A stretch of 64,000 nt of DNA from Acidovorax sp. SUPP3334 (GCF_030159055.1 NZ_BQXQ01000007.1:62001-126000), one strand, 5' to 3'. Shown: positions 1-9,815, numbered from the stretch's first letter. The notes: generated by a model from the sequence alone, not told the origin. Program-made: numbers and translations.

Positions 1-219
1 AAGGTGACGCAGGACGCCGTCACCGACGAAAAGCGCGGCGCGATCTTCCCGGCGCTCATCACCTTGAACCAAAGCCACATCGACGTGGACGGCAAGCCCA
101 TCCGGCTGGCGCCGGGGATGAACCTGACGGCGGAGATCAAGACGGGCAAGCGGCGGGTGATTGAGTATTTGTTAAGCCCCATCCAGCGGGCGGGCAGCGA
201 GAGCTTGAGAGAACGCTGA
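1..219 (+). CDS. Type I secretion membrane-fusion protein (HlyD family), C-terminal end
   Basis: Only the last 72 codons are in the window; the gene begins upstream. The residues GMNLTAEIKTGKRRVIEYLL followed by SPIQR match the C-terminal signature of HlyD-type periplasmic adaptors, which join an inner-membrane ABC transporter to a TolC-like outer-membrane channel and export RTX proteins. That fits the large RTX gene 3.4 kb downstream on the same strand. The partner ABC transporter is presumably further upstream. The identification is firm from the C-terminal motif. Which substrate it exports is inferred from neighbourhood only. Confidence 0.88.
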   Translation, partial: KVTQDAVTDEKRGAIFPALITLNQSHIDVDGKPIRLAPGMNLTAEIKTGKRRVIEYLLSPIQRAGSESLRER

Positions 220-435
220 CAGGAGCGCTGACGGCACCACTGGCGCGGTCAGCGCGACGCACCACGGGGCCGCCGTCGCTTCCCACTCGCCACCTGCCAA
301 TGGGGCACGACAGCCCAGCGCGTCCGCACGACGAAACACCTCCTGCGAGCCATCGCACAGCCGCGGCTGCGGCTGCGATGGGCGTGGGTTTGACAGATCC
401 ATTGACAGATTCATTGAAAAACGAAAGAAATCCCG

Positions 436-1179
436 ATGAGCAACAACAACAACCAGAACACCCCCGCCGCCTCATGGCGCTTCAAGGGCCCGCAGGGAGC
501 GACGCCCTGGAAGGAAAGCTATGCCGAGTCCACCCTTGCGGCGGAACTGGCCAGCGCGGCGGCGCCCCCTGCAGGCGCCGCCGCTGCCGCGCCCGCGCTC
601 TCTGCCGCCATGCAGGATGCGCGGCTGACGCAGACCTCCATCGCACAGGCGACCACCACTGCGCCAGGCGCCGTGCAATGGAACCTGGAGGCGCTGCAGC
701 GTGGCCGCAATGGCGTGCCGGGCGACCTGGCCAGCACGGAAATGGCTTCGCAGACCGACGCCAGCGTGCAGAGCACGCGCCCCTATGGGTACGAGGCAGA
801 GATGGATGCGGCGCAGCATGCAACGTCCTTGCAGCACGCCAAGCCGCTGGAGTGGTCCGCGGCCGTTGGGGGCATGGAAAGCACCCGGCCCTACACGACC
901 GACATGGCGGCGTGGGGAATGTTCGAGTCCACCAAACCGATGCTGCTGTCCGACGTGACGGACGTTGCAGGAACGACCAAGCCGCTGGAGCTGTCGCCCT
1001 CGATGCGCAGCGCATTGGAGCAGCCCCTTGCGCCGGTACTGGCACTGGAAGGCAGCGCACAGCAATTGCTGCAGGCCATGGCGGGCTTTGCGCCATCGGC
1101 GATGGGGACTGCGGCAACGGCTTCGGCGACCCAGGCGGCTTTGTGGAACCAGGCCATTGCCGTGGGGGTGTCGTCGTAG
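436..1179 (+). CDS. Unknown Ala-rich protein between HlyD and the RTX cassettes
   Basis: 247 residues, not recognised as a known family. The start is the ATG preceded by GAAAGAAATCCCG. Upstream lie two TTGACAGA boxes about 14 bp apart, a possible promoter area. No signal peptide or membrane segment is visible. The N-terminus is Asn-rich, followed by an Ala-rich stretch. Between residues about 112 and 190 a degenerate motif recurs four times, each with a [ST]T[RK]P core (STRPY, STRPY, STKPM, TTKPL), about 15-30 residues apart. The C-terminal piece QQLLQAMAGFAPSAMG resembles [15 protein letters not shown] near the end of the RTX protein, which suggests a shared C-terminal signal. It could be a second substrate of the type I system. 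That is inference. Confidence 0.6.
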   Translation: MSNNNNQNTPAASWRFKGPQGATPWKESYAESTLAAELASAAAPPAGAAAAAPALSAAMQDARLTQTSIAQATTTAPGAVQWNLEALQRGRNGVPGDLASTEMASQTDASVQSTRPYGYEAEMDAAQHATSLQHAKPLEWSAAVGGMESTRPYTTDMAAWGMFESTKPMLLSDVTDVAGTTKPLELSPSMRSALEQPLAPVLALEGSAQQLLQAMAGFAPSAMGTAATASATQAALWNQAIAVGVSS

Positions 1180-1183
1180 AGGC

Positions 1184-1303
1184 GGCGCGGGCACGCTGGA
1201 ATTCGACGTCGTGGCCATGCCGCTGGCGACCGTCAAGCGCTACGGTGCGGACGGTGCCTGGGAGGATGCCAGGGGGCAGTTTTTGTTCACGCGGAGAGCG
1301 AAT
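1184..1303 (+). pseudogene. Internal relic of the RTX gene
   Basis: These 120 bases match 5201-5320 inside the intact RTX gene without gaps and with only about a dozen mismatches. The translation reads [20 protein letters not shown], against [20 protein letters not shown] in the full gene. The piece has no start. It begins five bases after the stop of the preceding gene and ends exactly where a dispersed repeat starts. It is a leftover of an earlier RTX gene copy at this position. Confidence 0.85.
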
Positions 1304-1589
1304 GCATCGATTGCTATTAAAAATATAGCGATATGCCCTAGTAACGATTGCCTTGGAGGCCGATTCGGCATCAAACCGCCCTGTGCCAAGAGAAATACGG
1401 CGAAGTCTCGAACACGCCGAAGCAGCGCAGGCGCCGAGGCTTACCCCGTGGTCCCGGCAAGACACGCGACCCGGTAATGGGTGTCGATTAATTATTCAAT
1501 CAGGGATTTTTATGCAAAGAGCAGCTTATTGGGTGGCCGTGATTTTGAGTCTGTCCGCATTGGCATCGTGCAAGGAGCATAAGCCGGAA
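1301..1589 (+). repeat. Direct repeat, copy 1 (matches 2551-2839)
   Basis: About 289 bases are repeated almost identically 1250 bp downstream, with only scattered substitutions and no net length change. The unit contains a dispersed 57-bp element, a leader of about 150 bp, the ribosome-binding site and the first ~26 codons of a lipoprotein. Downstream of the unit the two lipoprotein genes diverge. Identical leaders imply that both genes share the same expression signals. Confidence 0.9.
1304..1361 (-). repeat. Dispersed ~57-bp element, copy 1
   Basis: On the minus strand it reads ggcctccaaggc, a variable middle, then gctatatttttaatagc. It shares this plan, a 5' GGCCTCCAGCGC-like head and a 3' GCTATT/AATAGC palindrome, with copies at 2554, 11666, 17701, 25777 and 43819. 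It sits between an RTX relic and the leader of the first lipoprotein gene. Confidence 0.8.
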
Positions 1590-2345
1590 CTTACTTGCAG
1601 AGAGAGTGTTGAGGTATTTGAGAGGAATGGGCAACAGGTGCTAAAAGCAACCAATGGGGTCTATTTGAAAAAGGATTTCAATATTACAAGCTGTTCAGTG
1701 GAGCCTGGCAGAAAGGAGCCAGGCGCGAAAACATTCGTAGCAGGCGGTAGCTATGCTTTTTATTGGTATGAGGGGCGTTTGGCAAGTGGTCGTGAATATT
1801 CTGAAAGAAAAAGAAAGGGGGATTGGCCTGACGAGCATAAGCCACGCATTGAGATATACATTAGATTTGGCGAGAATCAGTCTATCAGTGAGGCTGATAA
1901 GCCAAAATCGTGGTGGTGGCAACCTGCCATACCGCACAAAATATATCCCATCGATTTACTGCCGAATTTTGGGCTTGATGTTGCTGACCCCGAAGCCGGT
2001 GTTGGGTCGATTAAATCTAGGCCATCGCCTTATTGGGCTGTTCGAGGTACTGCGAGGATAGATGGCGGAAGTCCATATACAACATTTTGCAGTATGAAGT
2101 CTCCGCCCGGTTGGGATGGAAAAAATTATTCGCCAGAAGCCACAAAAGAGCGAGATGTTGCATGGCTTATTCAAGCTAAAACATATGAAGAAAGTATTTT
2201 GGGAAATACATGTAGAGGAAGTGTCAGTGCAGATAATGGAAAACGCGTTGGCGCAATGATTGACGTGCCAGGCGCGGCTTTAAAAGACATCGACAAAATA
2301 TACAAGGCTGTAGCGGCTTATCTTTCTGAAATGACTGCGGAGTAA
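1512..2345 (+). CDS. Lipoprotein of RTX cassette 1 (possible immunity protein)
   Basis: 277 residues. The start is the ATG behind CAGGGA. The signal peptide ends in a lipobox, LSALAS then Cys20, so the mature protein should be lipid-anchored. Besides Cys20 four cysteines (in TCRES, SCSVE, FCSMK and TCRGS contexts) are kept in the sister gene at 2762, suggesting two disulfides. Blocks shared with the sister are QPAIPHK.YPIDLLPNFGLD, PYTTFCS and GNTCRG followed by DNGK; residues about 40-115 differ strongly. The DNA is clearly AT-richer than its neighbours, a sign of transfer. The family is not recognised. Because it pairs with an RTX gene, as lipoprotein immunity proteins pair with lipase effectors elsewhere, an immunity role is plausible but inferred. 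Confidence 0.8.
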   Translation: MQRAAYWVAVILSLSALASCKEHKPELTCRESVEVFERNGQQVLKATNGVYLKKDFNITSCSVEPGRKEPGAKTFVAGGSYAFYWYEGRLASGREYSERKRKGDWPDEHKPRIEIYIRFGENQSISEADKPKSWWWQPAIPHKIYPIDLLPNFGLDVADPEAGVGSIKSRPSPYWAVRGTARIDGGSPYTTFCSMKSPPGWDGKNYSPEATKERDVAWLIQAKTYEESILGNTCRGSVSADNGKRVGAMIDVPGAALKDIDKIYKAVAAYLSEMTAE

Positions 2346-2352
2346 GTAAAAA

Positions 2353-2550
2353 ATGGCATATGTTTTCAACGATCAAGAAAAAGCAGAAATCGAAGCAGCC
2401 CGGCTGAAAAGTTCTCCGGGTGATCGACCAGAAGCAGTCAATGCCGGAGGCAACTGGGTGCAGTTCTATACGGCCCCTCCAACCTTCTGCAAAAACACCT
2501 CGCTGCTGGAAATCTGGACGAAAAAGATCAAGCCAAATTTAAGAAGAGTA
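2353..2550 (+). pseudogene. N-terminal relic of an RTX gene
   Basis: The translation starts [20 protein letters not shown] and aligns with [20 protein letters not shown] of the full RTX protein at 3599. It follows the lipoprotein gene by 7 bp with a GGAG ribosome site, as the full gene follows the second lipoprotein gene. A one-base deletion near 2475 shifts the frame, and homology stops after about 65 codons, just before the second dispersed element. A short chimeric peptide could still be made, but it is best read as a dead copy. Confidence 0.85.
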
Positions 2551-2839
2551 AATGCATCGATTGCTATTAAAAATATAGCGATATGCCGTAGTAACGATTG
2601 CCTTGGAGGCCGATTCGGCATCAAACCGCCCTGTGCCAAGAGAAATACGGCGAAGCCTCGAACACGCCGAACCAGGACAGGCGCCGAGGCTTACCCCGTG
2701 GTCCCGGCAAGACACGCGACCCGGTAATGGGTGTCGATTAATTATTCAATCAGGGAGTTTTATGCAAAGAGCAGTTTATTGGGTGGCCGTGATTTTGAGT
2801 CTGTCCGCATTGGCGTCGTGCAAGGAGCATAAGCCAGAG
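2551..2839 (+). repeat. Direct repeat, copy 2 (matches 1301-1589)
   Basis: Second copy of the element, leader and lipoprotein 5' end, exactly 1250 bp after the first. Scattered base changes, for example accaggac for agcagcgc in the leader, show that the duplication is not brand new. Confidence 0.9.
2554..2611 (-). repeat. Dispersed ~57-bp element, copy 2
   Basis: Differs from copy 1 by one base over its whole length (gccgtag for gccctag). It directly abuts the end of the N-terminal RTX relic on its left and the second lipoprotein leader on its right. Confidence 0.8.
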
Positions 2840-3595
2840 CCGATTTGCCAAGAAACAGTGCAGGTTTTTGAGAGGAATGGGCAGCGAGTGAAGCAATCGG
2901 TCAATGGAATTTACCTTAAGGAGGATTTTCCGGTGAGCGGTTGTGGACGAGGGGGTAAGGGTGGCACGCCGGGTGAAGAAAAATATGTACGAATGGGATT
3001 TAACAATTTTTATTGGCGAGAAAATCGTTTGTTCACCATGAAAGAATACTCGGAATTGCTTCGAGAGGGGAAATGGCCGAAAGAGGAAGTGCCTATGGTG
3101 AAAATTCTCATAGATTTTGAAAGGCAGGGTATTCCTGCGGAAAAGGATTTGCCTAAGGATTGGTGGTATCAGCCTGCAATACCTCATAAGCTTTATCCTA
3201 TCGATTTGCTGCCTAATTTCGGTCTGGACGTTCCTGATCCTGAGGCCGGAGTAGGAAAAATTAAATCCAAACCTACTGTCTATTGGGCTATTAGGGGAAC
3301 AATGGATAAATTAAGTGGAACACCCTATACAACATTTTGTAGTCTTAGGTCTCCGCCTGAGCGTGACCCAAAAGACTATACGGACGAAGCAACGAAAGCG
3401 CGCGATCCATCATGGCTTGTTCAGGCTAAAACATATGAGAGCGATACTGTGGGAAATACTTGCAGAGGCTATGTGGGTGCTGATAATGGGAAATTTATCT
3501 CGGCAATGATTGATGTCCCTGGTGCCGCTGTAAAAGATATTGACAAAATATATGATGAGTTGGCTAAAAAACTTTCTGAAATGACTGTGGATTAA
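2762..3595 (+). CDS. Lipoprotein of RTX cassette 2 (possible immunity protein)
   Basis: 277 residues, the same length as its sister at 1512, with the same lipobox and Cys20. The start is the ATG behind CAGGGA. Four further cysteines are conserved (in ICQET, SGCGR, FCSLR and TCRGY contexts). The middle part, residues about 40-115, differs from the sister, while the block around WWYQPAIPHKLYPIDLLPN and the C-terminal third are conserved. Its stop lies 3 bp before the start of the intact RTX gene, so the two are almost certainly co-translated. The DNA is AT-rich for this genome. It probably acts with, or protects against, the adjacent RTX protein; the function is not established. Confidence 0.82.
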   Translation: MQRAVYWVAVILSLSALASCKEHKPEPICQETVQVFERNGQRVKQSVNGIYLKEDFPVSGCGRGGKGGTPGEEKYVRMGFNNFYWRENRLFTMKEYSELLREGKWPKEEVPMVKILIDFERQGIPAEKDLPKDWWYQPAIPHKLYPIDLLPNFGLDVPDPEAGVGKIKSKPTVYWAIRGTMDKLSGTPYTTFCSLRSPPERDPKDYTDEATKARDPSWLVQAKTYESDTVGNTCRGYVGADNGKFISAMIDVPGAAVKDIDKIYDELAKKLSEMTVD

Positions 3596-3598
3596 AAG

Positions 3599-6500
3599 AT
3601 GACGTACTTATTCAACAATCAAGAACGTGCGGAAATTGAAGCGGCGCGACTTAAAAGTGCCTCCGGAGATGATCCGCGCGATGTGAGTGCGACTGGTAAT
3701 TGGGTTCCTTTTTACACAACCCTCTCCAACCTCCTGCAAAAACATCTTTCCGCTGGAAATCTGGATAAAGAGGACCAAGCCAATTTCAAAAGCGCCAAGC
3801 TGTGGCTTGACGTGGCAGTGGGGGCCAACGGGGGGACCGGCATGCACAGCGCCTTCATCCGCACCTACACCGATCGCCAAGGAGAGCTGCGACGCGGAAG
3901 CGCGTTCAGCAGTGCTGAGATGCAGAAGGCATCGAACGGAGTGGCGCTGAATCTTTATCTCAACATCACAGGCCGCGTCCCAAATTCTCGATCTGCTCCC
4001 TGGACCGTACCATCCATCGACGGCATTGCAGAAGCGGACGCCAGTTCCATCGGCCGCAATCTCTTTGGTGCCGGTTCGTCTCAACCTCTCGCCTCTGGAG
4101 ACGATGCCATCGTCTCCAACTCCGCATGGTCCGGCGCCCTGGGTTTCAGCATGCTTGGAGGCAGAGCCCCTTACGAAACATGGCGCTTGCTCAATGACGT
4201 AGCGCAAAACGACGTGGACGGCCAAGGCACGGTCAACACCCTGGACGACTTCAAGAACCTGCTGTACGCGGTCGATTCGTTCACGACCGGGGTGGCCGCA
4301 GGCCGCGCCAGCGGCGGCTCGGACTTCATCAACTACCTGGCGGCCAGCCAGCACTTCGCCATGACCGGCGAGTGGCCCGCCGACAACGCTGGCCCGCTGG
4401 CGGCGCAGTTCGCCATCATGGTCAGCAGCGGCAACGTCCTGGGTTTGGTCCAGGACGTTGCGGCCCGCACGCCGGGCATCAGCCCGGTGGTCGATGCCAT
4501 CGTGGGTGTGGGGCCGCACAAATTCCTGGACATGCTGATGGGCGCGGTGCAGGGCAAGAACCTGATCGGCACGACCAAGACCGACGCGCAGTTCACCGCC
4601 AACGCGCGCAACTTCCTGGGCGCGCTGACGCCTACGCAATTGCAGTCGCTCAAGGCAGAACTGCTGCCGCAATCCGCCAGCGCGCTGGCTGGCAAGGCAC
4701 TGGCCAACACCCCGGAAGGCGCCAGCGCCCGTGCGGCGCTGGCCGCGTTGAGCGTGGTCAGCGTGCAGGTCAGCCCCGAAGTGGCGGCGCGGGTGGCGCT
4801 GTACGACCCGGCCACCGGCACGGGCCAGCTCAGCGAGTCGTGGATCGCCGACCGGGCCGCATTCACCACGCGGTTCTACGAACAGCAGCAGCGCGGGGGC
4901 GGCATCTTGCAGGGCAGCCAGAACGTGGCGTACATCGAGATGGGCAATGGCGGCGGCGGCGGCACCCCGGCAGTGCAGGTGCTGGTGGGTGCAGGCAGCG
5001 CACAGCGCACCCAGTACGTGTTCGGCGGCAGCGGCAACGACCAGATCGACGGCCAGGGCTTCACCGACCACCTGTACGGCGGAGCCGGCATCGACACGCT
5101 GGACGGCAAGGGCGGCGCGGACTACCTGGAAGGCGGCGCGGGCAAGGACGTGTACCGCTTCAACGGCCAGTTCGGCAACGACACCGTGTGGGATGCGGAC
5201 GGCGCGGGCACGCTGGAGTTCGACGGCGTGGCCATGCCGCTGGCGACCGTCAAGCGCTACGGCGCGGACGACGCCTGGGAGGACGCCAGCGGGCAGTTTT
5301 TGTTCACGCAGGTGGCGAATGGGCAGGGCGGCACCGACCTGCGCATCACCAAGTACACCTCCGCCACGGACAAGAGCGTGCAGGGCACGGTCACGGTGCG
5401 CAACTACCGGGCGGGCACTTTCGGCCTCAACTTGGCGGAAGCGGCCGACAAGCCCCAGGCCGCGGGCGGCACCGACACGTCGCTGGTGGTGTTGGCCGCG
5501 CAGCCGGATGACCCGACGCGGGCGGCGGACCGCAGCACGCCGCGCATATCCGAATCCACTGGGACGCTGGAATATTCGAGCACCAGCGGTGCTGACCAGT
5601 GGGTCTATGCCGATGACTCCAACGGCGGGCAGACGGTGGCGACCGGCGCGGGCAACGACCGCATCTTCGTGGGCCGGCCCTATGAGTCGCTCACGGTACC
5701 GGGCCAGCAGAACTGGGGGCCGAAGGCTGGCGAGGACGAAGACCACGTGTTCGCGGGCGCGGGCGACGACGTGGTGCTCACCGGATACGGCAGCGACGTG
5801 ATCGAGGGCGGGGACGGCAATGACTATCTGTTCTCCGCAGAGGTGGGCGAGTACTCCGCAGTGCTTGGTGGCGGCTCCTTCGATGCCGTGTACGGCATGG
5901 TGTCGCAGAACCACGATGCGGACGATGCGGAAAGCTCCGACTTCGTGGACGGCGGCGCGGGCAACGACACCATCCGCGCCGGCATGGGCAGCGACGTGCT
6001 GTTCGGCGGCAGCGGCAATGATTATGTGAGCGGCATGGAGGGCGACGACCTGCTGATGGGGGGCGAGGGCGCCGACATCCTGTACGGCGATGGCGTGTAC
6101 ACGCAGGACGGCGAAGTGTCGGGCGAAATGATCCGGGGCTACACCTTCCGGGGCAACGACACCCTCATGGGCGAGGCGGGCAAGGACATCCTCACGGGCG
6201 GCGTGGGCGAAGACCAGCTTTTCGGGGGCGAGGGAGACGACCAGCTCTTCGGAGACACCAACAGCTATGCCTTGCCCACTGGCGAGAACCTGCTGTGGAT
6301 TCCGGGGCAGTTCCATGCCGCGGACTTTCTGGATGGGGGCGAGGGCAACGACTTTCTGCTGGGCGGTGGCGGTGCGGACGTGCTGCTGGGCGGGCGAGGC
6401 GATGACACGATCTATGGCGACCAGTACAGCGGCGACCGCAATGCGGCGCGCTATGCCATCGACGTGCAGTACCACGGCAATGACCTGATCGACGGGGGTG

Positions 6501-9500
6501 AGGGCGAAGACACGATCTTTGCCGACGGGGGCGACGACACGGTGGAGGGCGGGGCTGGCAACGACCGGCTGAGTGGTGGCGAGGGCAACGACATCCTGGT
6601 CGGCGGCACTGGCTTCGACTGGCTGGACGGCGGACTGGGCAATGACGTGTACCGTTTTGCGGCCGGCGATTTCGAGGGTGCCAACGAAACCATCGTGGAT
6701 GCTGGCGGGGTGGACCGCATCGAGTTCATGTCCGGCCTGTCGGCCGACGACCTGACGGTGCGCCGTTTTGGTGATCTGCTTGCCGTGACGTTTGCGGGAC
6801 AGGGCGGGATAGCGATCAATGGGAACACCAGCACCATCGAGTCCCTGGCGTTTTCCGACGGGACGGTGATGACCTCTGCCGACCTTCTGGCCGCCGCCGT
6901 GAAGACCACGGCCGGCGACGATGAACTGCAGACGGTCGTGGCCGGCTCCAGGGTGGACGGCGGTGCTGGCAACGACAAGTTGAACGGCGACAAGTGGGCG
7001 GATGTTTTGCTGGGAGGGGCCGGCTACGACGTGTTGCGTGGCGGTGGTGGCGACGATGTGCTGGATGGCGGCGCCGGAGATGACCAGTTGTATGCGGGCG
7101 CCACCGGCGCCGCCGTGCTGATCGGTGGGGCGGGGCGCGACTTTCTCTATGGCCATGAAAGCGACACCACGTACCGCTTTGGCGTGGGTAGCGGACAGGA
7201 CTACATCGAGGACAGCGGCGGAATCGACACGATCGAGCTCGGAGCGGGAATCGACCCTGCCGACGTGGTCATGAGAAGTAACGGTCTGGCGCTGCGCAGC
7301 GGTGAATTCTTGGGGATCACCAACATGTTCAATTCCGATGGCAGCTTGCGCCCCGGCGATGCCATCGAGTTCATCCGCTTCGCGGACGGCACGGTTTGGA
7401 ATCAGGAGCAGATCATGGCCCAGTCGCTCTTGCCCACGGCGGGGGCGGACACGCTGCTTGCCTTTGCGAGCGACGACGTGGTCCACGGCGGAGATGGCAA
7501 CGACACGATCTACGGCAACGATGGCAACGACACCCTCCTGGGCGACGCTGGCGATGATCGCCTTGACGGTGGAAATGGCGACGACACGATCGTTGGCGGC
7601 GCGGGCCGGGACGAGATGTCCGGCGGAGCCGGAAACGATGTCTATGTCTTCGCGCCGGGCGATGACGCGGCCAGCGAAAAGGACGGATTAAGTTGGGTGG
7701 AGGACCTAAAAGGCAGCAATACCGTGCGACTGACGGGCGGAATATTGGCGGACATGCAGCTGAACTGGAGCGATGGCGAAGGCCTATGGCTACTGCGCTA
7801 CTCGACCACCGATACGGTCCGGTTGCGCGGTGACTTCCGCATCGAGTTTGGGGGCCAAAATTATGCCCTGGCGGATTTCGCACAGGCAATTGCCGCATCC
7901 AACCGGGCGCCGGTGATTGCGCACGCGATTGCGGTTCAGAACGCGGCAGAAGATTCTGCTTGGTCATTCACCGTGCCTGCAGATACCTTTTCCGATCCGG
8001 ACGGCTCCGCGATGACCTGGAGCGCAAGGGCAGGCAATGGCGGGCCATTGCCTTCCTGGATGCGCTTCGACGCGGCCACCCGCACGTTCAGCGGCACGCC
8101 GACCGGCGAGGACAGCGGCGTGCGCAGCTTGCAGGTGGTCGTCAAAGATCCTGCGGGCGCTTCTGCCCAGATCGATTTCGAGCTGAGGGTCGCCGCCGTG
8201 AACGATGCTCCGGTCGCCACGGGCACTCTGGCGGCGCAGACATTCAAACAAGGCGCGGCCTGGGAGTTCTGGTTGCCTTCCGCGATGTTCTATGACGAGG
8301 ACTATGACGATGTGCTGACCTACACCGCAACGCTGACGGATGGCAGTGCCTTGCCGTCCTGGTTGAGTTTCGATCCCATCCAGGAGGTCTTTCGCACCAC
8401 GGGCAGCAGCGCGCCGGCAGGCACCGTGAACATTGCCCTTACGGCGACCGACAAGGCAGGCGCCAAAGCCACCCACCGGTTTGCAGTGACCGTGCAGTCC
8501 GGCACGATCACGGGCACCGCTGGCAACGACACCCTCACCGGCACCAGCGGCAACGACACCATCGATGGCGGCGCGGGTGCCGACACCATGACGGGCCTGG
8601 GTGGAAACGACACCTACGTGGTCGACAACGCCTCCGACAAGGTGGTGGAGGCTGCCAACGCGGGCACCGACACGGTGCTGTCCAGCGTCACCCACACCCT
8701 GGCGGCGAACGTGGAGAACCTGACGCTCACCGGCACCGCCGCCATCAACGGCACCGGCAACGCCCTTGCCAACACCCTGACGGGCAACAGCGGGGCCAAC
8801 CGGCTGGACGGTGGCGCGGGTGCCGATGCGATGACTGGCGGTGCGGGCAACGACGTCTATGTGGTGGACAACGCGGGCGACACGGTGACCGAGGCCGCCA
8901 ATGGCGGCACCGATGCCGTGGAGTCCTCCATCACCCACGCCTTGTCGGCGAACGTGGAGAACCTGACGCTCACCGGCACGGCCGCCATCAACGCCACGGG
9001 CAACGCCCTTGCCAACACCCTGACGGGCAACAGCGGGGCCAACCGGCTGGACGGCGGCGCGGGGGCCGATGCGATGAGCGGCGGTGCGGGCAACGACGTC
9101 TATGTGGTGGACAGCGCCAGCGACACCGTGACGGAAGGCGCCAACGGCGGCACGGACACCGTGGAGTCCTCCATCGCCTACACGCTGGGCAGCGAAGTGG
9201 AAAACCTCACGCTCACGGGGTCGGCAGCGCTCAACGGCACGGGCAACGCGCTGAACAACCGGCTGCTGGGCAACGCAGGCGCCAACACGCTGACCGGCGG
9301 CGCGGGTGCGGACTACCTGGACGGCGCGGCCGGGGCCGACACGCTGATCGGCGGGGTGGGCAGCGACACCTACTGGCTCGGCAGAGGCTACGGCCTGGAC
9401 ACGATCCAGGAGAACGACACCACCAGCGGCAACCAGGACATCGCGAAGTTCGCGGGCGATATCTCTTCGCGGCAACTGTGGTTTCGCAAGTCGGGCAACC

Positions 9501-9739
9501 ACCTGGAAGTGAGCGTCATCGGCACGAGCGACAAGTTCACGGTGAGCGACTGGTACTCCGGTACCAAGAACCAGGTGGAGCGCTTCGAGGCGGGGGACGG
9601 CAAGAGCCTCACCAACGGCCAGGTGCAAAACCTGGTGCAGGCCATGGCCTCGTTCTCGCCGCCTGCGGCGGGACAGACGACGCTGCCGGCCAACTACCAG
9701 AGCGGGCTGGAGTCGGTGCTGGCGGCCAACTGGAAGTGA
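3599..9739 (+). CDS. Large RTX (calcium-binding repeat) secreted protein
   Basis: 2046 residues. Residues 1 to about 470 form a domain without a recognised catalytic motif, with Gly/Ala-rich segments around 190-330. From about 475, blocks of GGxGxDxLx nonapeptide repeats occur at roughly 475-520, 680-830, 850-1020, 1115-1170 and 1295-1350; these are Ca-binding beta-rolls. Residues about 1435-1635 hold two cadherin/dystroglycan-like Ig modules ([18 protein letters not shown] followed by [11 protein letters not shown]). Residues about 1664-1906 are three tandem 81-residue modules with [20 protein letters not shown]. There is no N-terminal signal peptide, as usual for type I export; the extreme C-terminus should carry the secretion signal. 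It fits export by the HlyD system upstream. It could be an adhesin, an enzyme carrier or an antibacterial toxin. Confidence 0.9.
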   Translation: MTYLFNNQERAEIEAARLKSASGDDPRDVSATGNWVPFYTTLSNLLQKHLSAGNLDKEDQANFKSAKLWLDVAVGANGGTGMHSAFIRTYTDRQGELRRGSAFSSAEMQKASNGVALNLYLNITGRVPNSRSAPWTVPSIDGIAEADASSIGRNLFGAGSSQPLASGDDAIVSNSAWSGALGFSMLGGRAPYETWRLLNDVAQNDVDGQGTVNTLDDFKNLLYAVDSFTTGVAAGRASGGSDFINYLAASQHFAMTGEWPADNAGPLAAQFAIMVSSGNVLGLVQDVAARTPGISPVVDAIVGVGPHKFLDMLMGAVQGKNLIGTTKTDAQFTANARNFLGALTPTQLQSLKAELLPQSASALAGKALANTPEGASARAALAALSVVSVQVSPEVAARVALYDPATGTGQLSESWIADRAAFTTRFYEQQQRGGGILQGSQNVAYIEMGNGGGGGTPAVQVLVGAGSAQRTQYVFGGSGNDQIDGQGFTDHLYGGAGIDTLDGKGGADYLEGGAGKDVYRFNGQFGNDTVWDADGAGTLEFDGVAMPLATVKRYGADDAWEDASGQFLFTQVANGQGGTDLRITKYTSATDKSVQGTVTVRNYRAGTFGLNLAEAADKPQAAGGTDTSLVVLAAQPDDPTRAADRSTPRISESTGTLEYSSTSGADQWVYADDSNGGQTVATGAGNDRIFVGRPYESLTVPGQQNWGPKAGEDEDHVFAGAGDDVVLTGYGSDVIEGGDGNDYLFSAEVGEYSAVLGGGSFDAVYGMVSQNHDADDAESSDFVDGGAGNDTIRAGMGSDVLFGGSGNDYVSGMEGDDLLMGGEGADILYGDGVYTQDGEVSGEMIRGYTFRGNDTLMGEAGKDILTGGVGEDQLFGGEGDDQLFGDTNSYALPTGENLLWIPGQFHAADFLDGGEGNDFLLGGGGADVLLGGRGDDTIYGDQYSGDRNAARYAIDVQYHGNDLIDGGEGEDTIFADGGDDTVEGGAGNDRLSGGEGNDILVGGTGFDWLDGGLGNDVYRFAAGDFEGANETIVDAGGVDRIEFMSGLSADDLTVRRFGDLLAVTFAGQGGIAINGNTSTIESLAFSDGTVMTSADLLAAAVKTTAGDDELQTVVAGSRVDGGAGNDKLNGDKWADVLLGGAGYDVLRGGGGDDVLDGGAGDDQLYAGATGAAVLIGGAGRDFLYGHESDTTYRFGVGSGQDYIEDSGGIDTIELGAGIDPADVVMRSNGLALRSGEFLGITNMFNSDGSLRPGDAIEFIRFADGTVWNQEQIMAQSLLPTAGADTLLAFASDDVVHGGDGNDTIYGNDGNDTLLGDAGDDRLDGGNGDDTIVGGAGRDEMSGGAGNDVYVFAPGDDAASEKDGLSWVEDLKGSNTVRLTGGILADMQLNWSDGEGLWLLRYSTTDTVRLRGDFRIEFGGQNYALADFAQAIAASNRAPVIAHAIAVQNAAEDSAWSFTVPADTFSDPDGSAMTWSARAGNGGPLPSWMRFDAATRTFSGTPTGEDSGVRSLQVVVKDPAGASAQIDFELRVAAVNDAPVATGTLAAQTFKQGAAWEFWLPSAMFYDEDYDDVLTYTATLTDGSALPSWLSFDPIQEVFRTTGSSAPAGTVNIALTATDKAGAKATHRFAVTVQSGTITGTAGNDTLTGTSGNDTIDGGAGADTMTGLGGNDTYVVDNASDKVVEAANAGTDTVLSSVTHTLAANVENLTLTGTAAINGTGNALANTLTGNSGANRLDGGAGADAMTGGAGNDVYVVDNAGDTVTEAANGGTDAVESSITHALSANVENLTLTGTAAINATGNALANTLTGNSGANRLDGGAGADAMSGGAGNDVYVVDSASDTVTEGANGGTDTVESSIAYTLGSEVENLTLTGSAALNGTGNALNNRLLGNAGANTLTGGAGADYLDGAAGADTLIGGVGSDTYWLGRGYGLDTIQENDTTSGNQDIAKFAGDISSRQLWFRKSGNHLEVSVIGTSDKFTVSDWYSGTKNQVERFEAGDGKSLTNGQVQNLVQAMASFSPPAAGQTTLPANYQSGLESVLAANWK
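8590..9318 (+). repeat. Three tandem 243-bp repeats inside the RTX gene
   Basis: An 81-codon unit recurs three times in frame, with unit starts near 8590, 8833 and 9076. Units two and three are nearly identical in DNA. Each codes for a short Ca-binding repeat, VVDNA..D.V.EA..GTD, and VENLTLTG. Near-identity points to recent expansion or gene conversion. Confidence 0.85.
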
Positions 9740-9742
9740 GAG

Positions 9743-9771
9743 TTGGCGCAGCCCGCATCACCGGGCTGCGC
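9743..9771. terminator. Strong GC hairpin after the RTX gene
   Basis: GGCGCAGCCCG, loop, CGGGCTGCGCC starts 4 bases after the RTX stop. It lacks a T-run, so it may act as a bidirectional or 3'-end-protecting hairpin between the convergent RTX and upp genes. Confidence 0.55.
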
Positions 9772-9792
9772 CGCGTTCTACGATGAAGGACA

Positions 9793-9815
9793 GGCCCATG
9801 CGGGGGGCCGTTTTT
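9793..9815 (+). terminator. Probable rho-independent terminator after the RTX gene
   Basis: GGCCC, loop ATGCGGG, GGGCC, one G and then TTTTT on the plus strand. It is correctly oriented to end transcription of the RTX operon before the convergent upp gene. Confidence 0.5.

Noticed and set aside
3608-7486. A 1292-codon open frame antisense to the RTX gene
   Set aside because: It mirrors the GC-rich repeat codons of the RTX gene and has no domain or start signal; a shadow.
5026-7640. Regularly spaced short repeats that could suggest a CRISPR array
   Set aside because: They are degenerate codons of GGxGxD protein repeats, in frame and without uniform spacers.
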